Assembly: GCF_900099695.1 (NCBI RefSeq)
Contig: NZ_FNCY01000001.1
Coordinates: forward strand, 558,001 to 622,000
Direction of reading: 5' to 3'
DNA: 64,000 nt
Source of the DNA: Propionivibrio dicarboxylicus
Lineage (GTDB): Bacteria > Pseudomonadota > Gammaproteobacteria > Burkholderiales > Rhodocyclaceae
A model generated the notes under the pieces. The model made no database searches and was not told where the DNA came from. It worked only from the letters and a program-made list of their open reading frames with translations. Below are positions 17,545-26,707 of the stretch, one piece after another. Within the stretch, counting starts at the first letter, position 1. Every line of letters begins with the position of its first letter. The position numbers were made by a program, and so were the translations under genes.

Positions 17545-17808
17545 CTATTTGAACAGTGCGTCGAGCGGGTTGCCGCCGGCTTTCGAGGCAGTGCTGCCGG
17601 CGACCTTGCGGCCGGTGTATTCCTCTTCGATCGCGTCGCGGTAGACGCTCCAGGCCGACGCGGAGGTCGAGAGTCGGCGCCACAGTTCGCTGCCGATGCC
17701 GGTGTATTCGATCAGGCTGCCATCGTCGAGTTCGACGCGCAGCAGTCGCTCGCGCGCGTCATAGCCGACGCTGCGCAGACGGCCGGATTGAATGTGTTTC
17801 ATTTCCAT
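17545..17808 (-). CDS. KTSC-domain protein
   Basis: 87 residues from ATG 17808 (MEMKHIQSGRLRSVGYD); an upstream frame extension to 17880 lacks a ribosome site. The KTSC fold is visible as SVGYDARERLLRVELDDGS, IEYTGIGSELWRRL and WSVYRDAIEEEY. KTSC domains are linked to lysyl-tRNA synthetase in some proteins, but stand-alone function is unknown. Confidence 0.75.
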   Translation of the reverse strand: MEMKHIQSGRLRSVGYDARERLLRVELDDGSLIEYTGIGSELWRRLSTSASAWSVYRDAIEEEYTGRKVAGSTASKAGGNPLDALFK

Positions 17809-17839
17809 GGCGGGTTCCTTGTATGCAGGGCGCGTGTTC

Positions 17840-18520
17840 TCAGGGTGCTGTCTGTTCCGGGCTTTCTCCGGCGATTTCACGCAAGGCCTGGACGAAGAGT
17901 GACACCGGCTGGGCGCCTGAAATCAGATGGCGTGAGTTGAGGATGATGGCCGGCACCGAGTGGATGCCGGCGTCGGTGTACAGGCCTTCGATTCGGCGGA
18001 GTTCGTCGGCGTAGTCGTTGCCGTCGAGGATCTCGCGGGCGCGGCTGACGTCGAGTCCGACATCGGCCACCGCGCCTAACAGGATGGCGTGTGATGCCGG
18101 GCTTTCGCCGTCGGTGAAATAGGCGCCGAACAGGCGTTTCTTCAAAGCGTGCTGCAAGCCGCCGGGTTGGGTGGAGGGCAGACCCGCCCAATGCAGCAGG
18201 CGATGCGCGTCGAAGGTGTTGTAGATGCGGTCGCGGCCTTCGCGCCGGAAGACGAAGCCGACGTCGGCGCCGCGCTGCCGGATCGCTTCGCGGGCCTGCG
18301 CTTGCTGTGCCGGCGTCGTGCCGTACTTTTGCGTCAGGTGTTCGGTGATGTCCTGGCCTTCGGGGGGCATGCCGGGATTGAGTTCAAAGGGCTGGAAGTG
18401 GAGTTCGGCGGTGATTTCCGGGGCCGTCTCGGCCAGCGCCTGTTCAAGCGATGCCAGGCCGATGGCACACCAGGGGCAGGAAATGTCGGAGACGAAGTCG
18501 ATTCTGAGTGTGGCGGTCAT
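17840..18520 (-). CDS. FrnE-like DsbA-family oxidoreductase
   Basis: About 226 residues. Thioredoxin-fold protein with active site C15-P-W-C18 (SDISCPWCAIGL), long helical insertion and cis-Pro segment GIHSVPAIILN. No signal peptide, so cytoplasmic, as for FrnE disulfide isomerases and 2-hydroxychromene-2-carboxylate-isomerase-like proteins. ATG 18520 has AGGAC upstream; a start at 18550 is possible and would overlap the next gene upstream. Confidence 0.88.
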   Translation of the reverse strand: MTATLRIDFVSDISCPWCAIGLASLEQALAETAPEITAELHFQPFELNPGMPPEGQDITEHLTQKYGTTPAQQAQAREAIRQRGADVGFVFRREGRDRIYNTFDAHRLLHWAGLPSTQPGGLQHALKKRLFGAYFTDGESPASHAILLGAVADVGLDVSRAREILDGNDYADELRRIEGLYTDAGIHSVPAIILNSRHLISGAQPVSLFVQALREIAGESPEQTAP

Positions 18521-18546
18521 CGGGATGTCCTCGGTGGGGGATCGGT

Positions 18547-19389
18547 TCATTGTCCGGCGGGAAAATCGGCGCCGAGCGTCAGTTCCCGCCAGTGCTCGAT
18601 TTCGCGCTGCAAGGCTTGCAACTTGTCGTTGACGGTATCGTGGGCCGGCCGTCCGAGCAGCAGATGGCGCGGCGATTCCGGCGCTTCGACCGCGGCGATG
18701 ATCGCGGCGGCCGCGCGGGCCGGATCGCCGGGTTGCTTGCCGTTGTAGCCGCGCGTGGCGATACGTCGGGCGCCGGCGGTGTCGGCATAGTCGGCGATGG
18801 CGTGCTGTGTCAGGCGCAGTCCGGCGCCGGCCCAGTCGGTGCGGAACGGTCCCGGCTCGACCGCCGTCACCCGGATGCCGAGCGGTTCGACTTCCTTGGC
18901 CAACGCTTCGGTCAGGCCTTCGACGGCGAATTTCGTTGCGTTGTAATAGCCGACGCCGGCGAATCCGACGAGGCCGCCCATCGACGAGATATTGACGATG
19001 TGACCGCTGCGCCGTTGCCGCATGCCCGGCAGCACGGCGCGGGTCATTGCCGCGAGTCCGAAGACATTGGTATCGAACATCGCGCGGATCTCGGCCTCCT
19101 CGCCTTCCTCGATCGCCGCCAGATAGCCGTAACCGGCATTATTGACGAGCACGTCGATGCGCCCGAAGCGGGCTTCGGCACGCTGCATGACGTCGGCGAT
19201 CTGTTGCGGTACGTTGACGTCAAGCGCTGCGATCAGCAGTCCGTCATTGGCAGGGAATTCGGCGAGGGTCTCGGGCTTGCGCGCGGTCGCCACCACGCGG
19301 TGTCCCCGCGCCAGCAGCGCGCGCACGAGTTCGCGGCCGAAACCGCTCGAACATCCGGTGATCAGCCAGACAGGCCGGTCGTTTTGCAT
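18547..19389 (-). CDS. SDR-family oxidoreductase
   Basis: 280 residues. TGCSSGFG cofactor motif at T11-G18, NNAGYG, ISSMGG, and catalytic YYNATKFAVEG. The C-terminal extension with EPGPFRTDWAG fits the retinol-dehydrogenase-like or ketoreductase-like SDR group often annotated oxidoreductase. It is adjacent to frnE with a few bases between, so probably cotranscribed. Substrate unknown. Confidence 0.85.
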   Translation of the reverse strand: MQNDRPVWLITGCSSGFGRELVRALLARGHRVVATARKPETLAEFPANDGLLIAALDVNVPQQIADVMQRAEARFGRIDVLVNNAGYGYLAAIEEGEEAEIRAMFDTNVFGLAAMTRAVLPGMRQRRSGHIVNISSMGGLVGFAGVGYYNATKFAVEGLTEALAKEVEPLGIRVTAVEPGPFRTDWAGAGLRLTQHAIADYADTAGARRIATRGYNGKQPGDPARAAAAIIAAVEAPESPRHLLLGRPAHDTVNDKLQALQREIEHWRELTLGADFPAGQ

Positions 19390-19574
19390 GGCAGTGCTCC
19401 CAGTCAGAGAAGATCCGATGCAACATCATGCCAAAATTCCGGGCGGCGAGTCATCGCGTTGTCATTGTCGACGGGCATCGGCGATCTTGCCCAACAGACA
19501 CGCTTCGCTCGCTTTGGTTCTGTTCACCTTTGGCGAATACGCCGGCCGGTGCGCCGACGATCGAAATCGATCGG

Positions 19575-19580
19575 TATAAT
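19575..19580 (+). promoter_or_regulatory. -10 element ahead of the MFS pump
   Basis: TATAAT about 34 bases upstream of the GTG start at 19614; no good -35 is visible, so this is a moderate call. Confidence 0.45.
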
Positions 19581-19613
19581 TTCCGGATTCATCCTTCCCC
19601 AGGCGTTTTCGCC

Positions 19614-21029
19614 GTGACTCCTTCGACAGCTCCGGATCAGGACGGCCTGCCCGTACCGACGCGCTATGCCGCCATGGTGGTGGTGATCCTCGGGATCACG
19701 ATGTCGGTGCTCGACAGTTCCGTCGTCAATCTCGCCTTGCCGACCATTGCGCACGAACTCGATGCGTCCGCTGCGCAATCGGTGTGGGTGATCAACGCCT
19801 ATCAGGTCTGCATCCTGGCGCTGTTGCTGCCGTGCGCGACGCTGGGCGATCTGATCGGCTATCGGCGCGTCTATCTCAGCGGACTCATCCTGTTTACGCT
19901 GGCGTCTTTTGCCTGCACGCTCGCCGGATCCTTGCCGGTACTGGTGGCGGCGCGTGCGTTGCAGGGATTGGGGGCAGCCGGGATCATGTCGGTCAATCCG
20001 GCGCTGGTGCGGCTCATTTATCCGCGCCATCTGCTCGGGCGCGGCGTCGCGATCAATTCGGTGGCGGTGGCGACGGCTTCGGTCGCGGGTCCATCGCTGG
20101 CCGCGCTGATTCTCTCGCTGGCGTCCTGGCCCTGGTTGTTTGCGATCAACCTGCCGATTGGCGCCATCGTGTTGTGGTTGGGCTTTCGCGTGCTGCCGAA
20201 AAACCGCACGCCGCCTTTGCCGGGTGCGCGCTTGTCCCTTGTCGACGTGTTGCTCAACGTCGCCACGTTCGTCCTCGTTTTCTTTGGCGCCCACGGTCTT
20301 GGCACGCGCGGCGACAGCACCATGGCGACACACAGCCTGACGACCGGCGCGGCCCTGCTGGGGGTCGGTGTGTGCGTCGGTGTGGTATATCTGCGGCGCC
20401 AATGGCGCTTGCCGGTGCCGATCTTTCCCGTGGATTTGCTGCGCATCCCGGTGTTCGCGCTGTCGATGTGCACCTCGGTGACGGCTTTTGCCGCACAAAC
20501 GCTGACCTCGATCGCCCTGCCTTTCCTGCTGATCGTGGCGTATCGCCATTCGCCGGCACAGGCCGGATTGTTGATCACTGCCTGGCCGCTTGCCGTGGTG
20601 GTGACGGCGCCCCTGGCCGGGCATCTGATCGGCCGCTATCCCGATGGCTTGCTCAGCGGCATCGGCCTCGCCCTCCTGGCGACCGGTCTTGGGCTGTTGG
20701 CGACCATGCCGGCGACGCCGAGCGATGTCGATATCATCTGGCGTCTGGCGCTGAGCGGCGCCGGTTTCGGCCTCTTTCAGTCGCCCAACAACCACACGAT
20801 CGTCACCTCGGCGCCACTGCATCGTGCCGGCGGGGCCAGCGGCATGCTGGCGACGGCGCGCCTGACCGGGCAGACCTGCGGCGCCATGACGATGGCGATC
20901 GTGTTCACGCTCACCAGTCTGCACGATGGCGCCGGGCCGGCTGTCGCCCTGAGCTTGGCCGCCGGACTGGCCGGCGCGGCGGCGGTCTTCAGTCTTCTGC
21001 GTTTGCGGCACGCGTCGGCCGAGCGCTGA
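19614..21029 (+). CDS. MFS drug efflux transporter, DHA2 (EmrB/QacA) type
   Basis: 471 residues from GTG 19614; the open frame continues upstream to 19428 but that extension is not membrane-like and covers the promoter. About 14 membrane helices. DHA2 marks: ILGITMSVLDSSVVNLALP, VWVINAYQ, LGDLIGYRRVYLSG and RALQGLGAAGIMSVNPAL. Likely proton-driven export of hydrophobic compounds across the inner membrane. No adjacent EmrA-like adaptor. A long minus-strand frame over it is a shadow. Confidence 0.85.
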   Translation: MTPSTAPDQDGLPVPTRYAAMVVVILGITMSVLDSSVVNLALPTIAHELDASAAQSVWVINAYQVCILALLLPCATLGDLIGYRRVYLSGLILFTLASFACTLAGSLPVLVAARALQGLGAAGIMSVNPALVRLIYPRHLLGRGVAINSVAVATASVAGPSLAALILSLASWPWLFAINLPIGAIVLWLGFRVLPKNRTPPLPGARLSLVDVLLNVATFVLVFFGAHGLGTRGDSTMATHSLTTGAALLGVGVCVGVVYLRRQWRLPVPIFPVDLLRIPVFALSMCTSVTAFAAQTLTSIALPFLLIVAYRHSPAQAGLLITAWPLAVVVTAPLAGHLIGRYPDGLLSGIGLALLATGLGLLATMPATPSDVDIIWRLALSGAGFGLFQSPNNHTIVTSAPLHRAGGASGMLATARLTGQTCGAMTMAIVFTLTSLHDGAGPAVALSLAAGLAGAAAVFSLLRLRHASAER

Positions 21030-21087
21030 CCGGTGCGTGCTATGCTCCTGCGTTTTTGCGCGGCCAATGCCGCTTGGCTGAACTGAG

Positions 21088-21738
21088 ATGACAATGCGAG
21101 AAATACGCGCGGTATTGTTCGATAGCGACGGCACCCTGGTGGATAGCGAGGTGCCGGCGATGGACGTGCTGCACCAGATGGCGGTGGCGGAGGGGCTGCA
21201 ATTCACGCGCGAGGAAGCGCACCGCCAGTTTCGCGGTGTGCGCATGTCCAGGATCGCTGCCTGGATTGCCGAACGCGTGCCGGAGGCTGGCGACAATTTC
21301 GAACAGGACTTCACGCAGCGCTACCGCGAAGCCAGTGTCCGCCGCTTCAAGGAGGATCTCGCGCCGATGCCGGGCGCGCTGGAGTTATTGCAACGTCTGC
21401 ATATTCCTTTCGGCGTCGTCACCAACGGTCCGATGGAAAAGGTGCAGCTGACGCTCGACCTGACCGGTCTGTTGCCCTATGTCGGCGACCGCATCTACAG
21501 CGCCTACGACCACAGCTGTTTCAAACCCGATCCGGCCTTGTTCCTGATTGCCGCGCGCGATCTCGGTACCGACCCAGCGCATTGCGCAGTGGTCGAGGAC
21601 AGCGTCCCCGGACTGCTGGCCGGCGTTGCGGCGGGAATGCGGGTATTCTCATTGCATCCGCGCGAAGGCGTGCCGGAGGCGATTGCCGACAAGCTTACCT
21701 ATATTGGCGGTTTGTCGGACTTGATCCACCACCTCTAG
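21088..21738 (+). CDS. HAD-superfamily phosphatase (phosphoglycolate/beta-PGM-like)
   Basis: 216 residues. Motif I FDSDGTLVDSE (nucleophile D12, acid D14), a helical cap, motif II VVTNGP, motif III Lys in CFKPDP, and motif IV VVEDSVPG. These fit subfamily IA phosphatases such as phosphoglycolate phosphatase or 6-phosphogluconate phosphatase. Start could be ATG 21088 or ATG 21094. It follows the MFS gene by 58 bases. Confidence 0.88.
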   Translation: MTMREIRAVLFDSDGTLVDSEVPAMDVLHQMAVAEGLQFTREEAHRQFRGVRMSRIAAWIAERVPEAGDNFEQDFTQRYREASVRRFKEDLAPMPGALELLQRLHIPFGVVTNGPMEKVQLTLDLTGLLPYVGDRIYSAYDHSCFKPDPALFLIAARDLGTDPAHCAVVEDSVPGLLAGVAAGMRVFSLHPREGVPEAIADKLTYIGGLSDLIHHL

Positions 21739-21810
21739 AGCGGTCGGAATATTCTGCAATTGCTGGCGCGCTGATGGTCCGGGAGACGATGACATTCGCA
21801 CCTGCGACGA

Positions 21811-22095
21811 CTATTCGTATTTGCCATGCGCGAAAAAATTCATCAACTTGTCGGCCGGGTTGCGTTCGGTGGTGGCCTGATGACTGGCGAAGAATTTGCG
21901 GTATGCGTCAGGATCCTTTCTGGCCAGTTCGGCAAATTCATTCATCGTCATTCCACGAGGTGGCTGCTGGGGCGATCCCTGAAACCGGGAAACGTCTCCG
22001 CTGGGATGTGCGAGGCCGACGAGTTTCATGAGATCTTCGCTGCGCCATGCCAGGCCACAAATACCGATTAACAACAGGATGAGCAGTTTTTTCAA
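21811..22095 (-). CDS. Small exported or membrane-anchored protein
   Basis: 94 residues. N-terminal MKKLLILLLIGICGLAW is a signal peptide or anchor; the rest (MNEFAELARKDPDAYRKFF, NPADKLMNFFAHGKYE) is soluble and repeats the look of short PDZ-free envelope proteins. GAGG lies before ATG. Convergent with the HAD gene. No family assigned. Confidence 0.65.
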   Translation of the reverse strand: MKKLLILLLIGICGLAWRSEDLMKLVGLAHPSGDVSRFQGSPQQPPRGMTMNEFAELARKDPDAYRKFFASHQATTERNPADKLMNFFAHGKYE

Positions 22096-22537
22096 AGAGG
22101 GCCTCCGTGCAGTCTTAACCGCGCTCGTCGGTTGGGGGCAGCTGGGTCTATCGGATGTGCGCCGTCACCTCATGCGCCGAGGTTACGCCAATGGCATCGG
22201 TATGGCAACGGCTTAGGGGAAATCGTGCTTTGGGGATGAGGAGTCGTCTAATGCGGTCCTGCCCTGCACGTATCATTGGCCTTGCGCGGGGAGTGTCGGT
22301 GGCAATATGCCAAAGTGTGAGCGACAGCTGTCATTGCAGCGTGAAGCGATTTGCATGAAGGCAATTGGCAGAAAAAAACGGAGGGCGTGGTACGGCTCAT
22401 CTTTGAAGACCTGCGACGCGAATATGATCGGCGCTCTTTATAGCCGTGATTGCGGGTGAGCGACCAGGAACTAGTTCTCGTTTGCAGTTGTTGGCGAGCA
22501 TCGGCGGTGCGCCGTGCTGAGTGACTGCAGGCCAAAT
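22096..22537. other. Gene-free stretch
   Basis: About 440 bases with no supported gene on either strand, no tRNA-like fold and no clear repeat. Probably holds the promoter of the small gene at 21811-22095 and the 3' end of the DUF2284 transcript. Confidence 0.4.
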
Positions 22538-23098
22538 TTAACGTGCGGAGAGCGCCTGTTCGAGGTGCCTGGCCGAGTCGCAATTGGCGCAGAGCAATGC
22601 ACCGACAAGCGTCAGCGTGTCGGGTGTCTTGTCGGCGGCCCACGCCAGGCGATGCCCGAGTAGTTCTTCTGTCAAGGTACTGACGTCGAAACCAAGCGAC
22701 TCGAGCGAATAGCGCATCCGCGCCGGTGCGCAACAATCAGCCCCGCGCGCGCGGACGCAATCGGAACAGCCGAAACATTGGCCGGCGATGATGGCGGTGG
22801 TTCCGGGGCGCTCGCAGCCGATCAGGATTTCGCCAAGATGGCGGCGCGCCGCCTGAAATTGCGCTATCAAGGCATTCATGTCGTCGGGAGTGCTTACCGC
22901 TGTCTGCCACATGATGAGCACCGCGTGCGTCCATTCCGGCAAGGCTGCCAGCGGCTGACTGTCGAAGGGTGGACAGGACCAGAATTTGCCGTACATGCCG
23001 CAGTCGCGGCAATAGCCTTGAATGCGATTGACATCATAGTGCCGCATGATCGCTGCCTTGCTGACAACCGCCGTCCGTAGTTGCTGGGAAGTGTGCAT
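22538..23098 (-). CDS. DUF2284 predicted metal-binding protein
   Basis: 186 residues from ATG 23098. Cys-rich: YCRDCGMYGKFWSCPPF near the N-terminus, then CFGCSDCVRARGADCCAP, and a last pair in LLCANCDSAR. This arrangement is typical of DUF2284 proteins, predicted to bind a metal or Fe-S cluster, common in anaerobes. The ribosome site before 23098 is poor, but upstream frame lacks family sequence. Confidence 0.75.
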   Translation of the reverse strand: MHTSQQLRTAVVSKAAIMRHYDVNRIQGYCRDCGMYGKFWSCPPFDSQPLAALPEWTHAVLIMWQTAVSTPDDMNALIAQFQAARRHLGEILIGCERPGTTAIIAGQCFGCSDCVRARGADCCAPARMRYSLESLGFDVSTLTEELLGHRLAWAADKTPDTLTLVGALLCANCDSARHLEQALSAR

Positions 23099-23229
23099 AT
23101 AAAAACTGGTTCGATGACGGACTAAAGACGCGTGCAAACGGTGGGCGGGCCGGAGCGGAGAATATGGTATTTGCAAATCCGGCGCAAAAGGATCAACATG
23201 CTGCAAAAAAAATCGGCAGGGGAGGGCGA

Positions 23230-23631
23230 ATGAGTCACGAACTGGTTTGGGAGTCGGACGGTGTTCTGGTGTGCTATCACGGGCATCTGACGATCGTTGA
23301 AGTCGCTCAGGTGGCCCGATTGTATCAAGCGGATGAACGTTACGATTCACTCCGCTACATTGTGCATGACTGCCGACAATGCACAGGCGGATCTTATTCG
23401 ACGGAAGCCTTGCTCGAGTTGGCGGCGACGGATGGCGTGGCCTCCCGGCAGAATCCCGATACCCGCATTGCGATCGTGGCGACGCATCCCGACGTCGTAA
23501 GCCTCGTCCAGGAATACATTTCGACCGGCATGAATCGCCATGAGGTCCGCCTGTTTTCGGCGATGGACGAAGCGCGGCAGTGGGCGATGGCCGAGAGCAG
23601 AAGTCGGCGTCCTTGGGGACTCTGCCTGTAA
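23230..23631 (+). CDS. Hypothetical protein, SpoIIAA/STAS-like
   Basis: 133 residues from ATG 23230, preceded by AGGGGAGGG. Alternating strand-helix pattern (LVWESDGVLVCYHGHLTIVE, LRYIVHDCRQ, IAIVATHPDVVSLVQEYI, VRLFSAMDEARQWA) resembles SpoIIAA-like or STAS-like single-domain proteins. No catalytic motif. Divergent from DUF2284. Confidence 0.6.
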   Translation: MSHELVWESDGVLVCYHGHLTIVEVAQVARLYQADERYDSLRYIVHDCRQCTGGSYSTEALLELAATDGVASRQNPDTRIAIVATHPDVVSLVQEYISTGMNRHEVRLFSAMDEARQWAMAESRSRRPWGLCL

Positions 23632-23816
23632 TTCCCCCGTCTCGAATTGCAGGAAGCAGAAACTTTACGCCGGAGTGCTTGTCGCGGTCGGACAACTTCG
23701 GAAGCTACCTAACCAATGCCCCTGTATATTCGTAAGTGGTAATATTAGAATTCAATTACTTCACGGTCTGCCAACTCGGCATTGGCGACTGATAACAGGG
23801 TCATTCAGGAGGGCTT

Positions 23817-24962
23817 ATGTGGAAAACATGCTTGCAATGCGCCGGGCGCCGGTTACTGACGGGCGTTGTGCTGGTGGCTGTCGGTTTCAATGTGGTGGCG
23901 GCCGATCTCAGGAGCCAGCCGCGTGAGGGCTGGTACGTCAAAGGTTTGGCCGGTTACGACGAAGTGCGTGGCAAGGTCGACATTCCGCCGGTGAAGGATG
24001 TCATGATCATCGACTCGCGTCCGGCGGCACGGCAATTCGATCCGGGTCATATTCCCGGGGCGATCAATATTCCCGACAGTCAGTTCGACAAGCTTGCCGA
24101 CAAGTTGCCGGCAGACAAGTCCGCGTTGCTGATTTTCTACTGCGGTGGTGTCGATTGCATGTTGAGCCACAATTCTGCGTTCAAGGCCGAGAAGCTTGGC
24201 TATGCCAAAATCATGGTATATGCGGAAGGTATGCCGGACTGGAAGGAACGCGGTGAAGGTGTATCGGTCTCGGCCGCCTATATCAAGAAGCTGATCGACG
24301 ACAAAGCCGCTTACGCGTTGATCGACGCCCGGCCGCGTCGCGTCGCTGAGAAAGGAATGATCCCGACGGCGATCAATATTCCGGACAGCGAGTTCGACAA
24401 GCACCTCGACAAACTGCCGGCCGACAAGGCAACGCAGCTGATTTATTACTGCGGCGGCCTCGATTGCGTGCTTTCCGATAAATCGGCGGCGAAGGCGAAG
24501 AAGCTTGGCTATGCGAACGTGGTGACCTATCCGGAGGGCTATCCGGAATGGGAAAAGCTGGCCGGTGCGGGTGCCGCCAAGTCGGCGACAGCCGCTGCGA
24601 CGGCGTCGGCCGACGGCGCTGCGCTCGCCTACGGCAAAGAAAAGGGAACGGTGACGGTAGAATCGTTCGAGAAGGTGTGGAAGAGCGCGCCGCAATCGAT
24701 CCATCTCGTCGATGTGCGTGACCTGCGCGAGTTCAACGCCGGGACGATCAAGGGGGCCGTCAACATTCCGGTTGACGATCTCGATGCCAAGGTCGCGTCG
24801 CTGCCGACCGACAAGCCGGTGATTTTCTTCTGTGCTACCGGCGCCCGCTCCGGCGAAGCCTATGACACGGTGAAGGCCGCTCGCGCCGACGTCAAGGCCT
24901 TCTTCCTCGATGCGAACATCAAGTTCGCAGCCGATGGCAGCTACACGATGAAGCAGAAGTAA
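23817..24962 (+). CDS. Exported protein with three rhodanese domains
   Basis: 381 residues with an N-terminal signal (LLTGVVLVAVGFNVVAA). Three rhodanese folds follow: ~50-135 with active loop YCGGVDC, ~145-245 with YCGGLDC, and ~290-375 with FCATGARSG. Domains 1 and 2 are near duplicates (GAINIPDSQFDKL versus TAINIPDSEFDKH), separated from domain 3 by an Ala-rich linker. Likely periplasmic sulfur transfer or sulfide/cyanide handling. CAGGAGG precedes the GTG/ATG start region. The unusual CGGxDC loops differ from the classic CxxGxR. Confidence 0.85.
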   Translation: MWKTCLQCAGRRLLTGVVLVAVGFNVVAADLRSQPREGWYVKGLAGYDEVRGKVDIPPVKDVMIIDSRPAARQFDPGHIPGAINIPDSQFDKLADKLPADKSALLIFYCGGVDCMLSHNSAFKAEKLGYAKIMVYAEGMPDWKERGEGVSVSAAYIKKLIDDKAAYALIDARPRRVAEKGMIPTAINIPDSEFDKHLDKLPADKATQLIYYCGGLDCVLSDKSAAKAKKLGYANVVTYPEGYPEWEKLAGAGAAKSATAAATASADGAALAYGKEKGTVTVESFEKVWKSAPQSIHLVDVRDLREFNAGTIKGAVNIPVDDLDAKVASLPTDKPVIFFCATGARSGEAYDTVKAARADVKAFFLDANIKFAADGSYTMKQK

Positions 24963-24987
24963 GGACGGACTTTTCCGGGAAACGATG

Positions 24988-25012
24988 CCATGCGCACCGC
25001 CTGCGCATGGCG
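24988..25012. terminator. Hairpin between convergent rhodanese and caspase genes
   Basis: GCCATGCGC, loop ACCGCCT, GCGCATGGC, a perfect 9-base-pair stem in the 65-base convergent gap. No T run on either side, so terminator function is probable but not proven. Confidence 0.5.
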
Positions 25013-25026
25013 CGTCGGACGGGCAC

Positions 25027-26439
25027 CTATGGCGTCGACAGCTTGATCTCGGCGGTCAGGCTGGTGTTTTCCCAGGGGGTCTGGCGACCGTTGGTCTCGT
25101 TGACGACCGATTTACGCACGTCGCGGAAGATGGCTTCGAGCGCGCTATTTTCCCTGTCGAGGCGCGCGATGAGTGCCTTGGTATAAGGACTGTTGGAACC
25201 GCTGCCATCTTCGGCAACCTTGCCCGGCGAGGTCGAGAAGGCGATGAAGGTTTCGACCGGCGCCTCGATCTGGGCGAGGCCGTGCGCCTGGCGACGGAAA
25301 CGTTCCGGGAACGGGTTGTCGCGACAGGCATCGAGGATCAGGATCTTGGCGCCCTGGGTGGCGATGCCCAAGGCCGACAGCATCTCGGTGGCGTCGATAC
25401 TGTGCGCCAGCACTTGTTGCGGCGAGCTCATGTCCACATCGGTGCCGACCAGGTAGTTGCGGCCGTTGATCTCGACGCCGTGGCCGGCGTAATAGACGAG
25501 CGCGATGGCGCTTGAGCGGGCTTGCTCCATGAAGGCCCGCAGGCCGCTTTCCATCAGGTCGTGATTGGCGTCGATCAACACCGTCTGCTTGAAGCCGAGA
25601 GCTTTCAGCGAGGCAGCCATCGACTTGGCGTCGTTGCGGGTATTCTGCAGCGGCGAAATCTTGTAGCCGGCGTTGCCGATAATCAGCGCGACCTTGCTAC
25701 CTTCCGGCTGCGGCGCGGTCGCCGGCGCCGGCGATTCCGCCGTCGTCAGCCGGTTCGTCGCGTTGCTCTTGATCAGGGTGTCGAGTTCTTGCAAGGTGCC
25801 GAAGTCGAGCCGCCCGTCGGGAATGCGCAGCGCCGCGTAGCCGCTGCCGGCGCCGTTGCCTGTGCCGGTGGTGGCGAGCGAATAGTAGCCGGTGACCAGC
25901 CTGTCGTTCAGGTCGATGCGGTCGATGACCATCGAGAACGAGGTGAAGACGTTGCCGACCAGTGCCCAGTTGCAGTAATGCGGCGCGAATTCGAGCACGA
26001 CCTTGCCGGCTCCGCTCAGTGTCAGCGTGCCGTCGGCATGGGAGCAGACGAGTGGCGTACCGATGAAGGTTTCGCGCAGGGCGATGCGCAGGTTGAGGCT
26101 GTTGGCGACCGGGCCGTCGGTGACCGAGAGGAAGCTCGCCGACTTGAGCGCGCCGCGTCCCGGGATTGGCCCGCCGAGCACGAACATGCCCAGATCGTTG
26201 GACGTACAGGGGTTGTTCGGTCCGCTGGTTTCGCAGGCGGAGAACTCGCGCGACAGGCCGTCATAGATCAGCTTCTTGATCGACTGGATCGAACGCGTCG
26301 CGTTATTGGCGTCGATCGGTGTGCACACCCGGTTGTTGCACAGGACCGTCACTTGCACGCGATCGACCGGCGGCGCGGACACGCAGCCGGCCAGCATTGG
26401 CAGCAGCGCGATGCAGAGTGTCGAGACGAACCGGTTCAT
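25027..26439 (-). CDS. Caspase-like (peptidase C14) lipoprotein
   Basis: 470 residues from ATG 26439 (AAGGGGG upstream). Lipoprotein signal MNRFVSTLCIALLPMLAGC with Cys19. Residues ~20-235 are an unassigned extracytoplasmic domain with several Cys. The C-terminal ~230 residues are a caspase-hemoglobinase domain: KVALIIGNAGYKISPLQNT, catalytic His in ALVYYAGHGVE and catalytic Cys in ILILDACRDNPF. Such prokaryotic metacaspase-like proteins cleave after Arg/Lys or act in stress and death pathways. Here it would be tethered to a membrane facing the periplasm. Confidence 0.85.
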   Translation of the reverse strand: MNRFVSTLCIALLPMLAGCVSAPPVDRVQVTVLCNNRVCTPIDANNATRSIQSIKKLIYDGLSREFSACETSGPNNPCTSNDLGMFVLGGPIPGRGALKSASFLSVTDGPVANSLNLRIALRETFIGTPLVCSHADGTLTLSGAGKVVLEFAPHYCNWALVGNVFTSFSMVIDRIDLNDRLVTGYYSLATTGTGNGAGSGYAALRIPDGRLDFGTLQELDTLIKSNATNRLTTAESPAPATAPQPEGSKVALIIGNAGYKISPLQNTRNDAKSMAASLKALGFKQTVLIDANHDLMESGLRAFMEQARSSAIALVYYAGHGVEINGRNYLVGTDVDMSSPQQVLAHSIDATEMLSALGIATQGAKILILDACRDNPFPERFRRQAHGLAQIEAPVETFIAFSTSPGKVAEDGSGSNSPYTKALIARLDRENSALEAIFRDVRKSVVNETNGRQTPWENTSLTAEIKLSTP

Positions 26440-26707
26440 GCTGTGCCCCCTTCGGATAGCCAAGTACGGCCTGGGTGCGACCCCGCCGCACGCTAGGCTT
26501 CCTTAAAACTCTAGCATACCGGCTGTAGTGCCGCGATGCGGAGGATGCGCGGCGACGCGGCATTCAGTCCGCCGTGTGGGAAAGGATGCCGATTGCGTGC
26601 GATATCGGCGCATTCCTGGTCGTTGGCGCAGCGTGGCGGATCGCAGCGGCCGCCAGGGGGTGTGTCGGCGTCATTGGCCGGGGCGGAAACGCAGCCGCCC
26701 TGGGCCG

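Noticed and set aside
19524-21314. Long minus-strand frame over the MFS and HAD genes
   Set aside because: Arg/Gln/His-rich composition typical of a shadow in GC-rich DNA; the + strand has clear membrane and HAD motifs.
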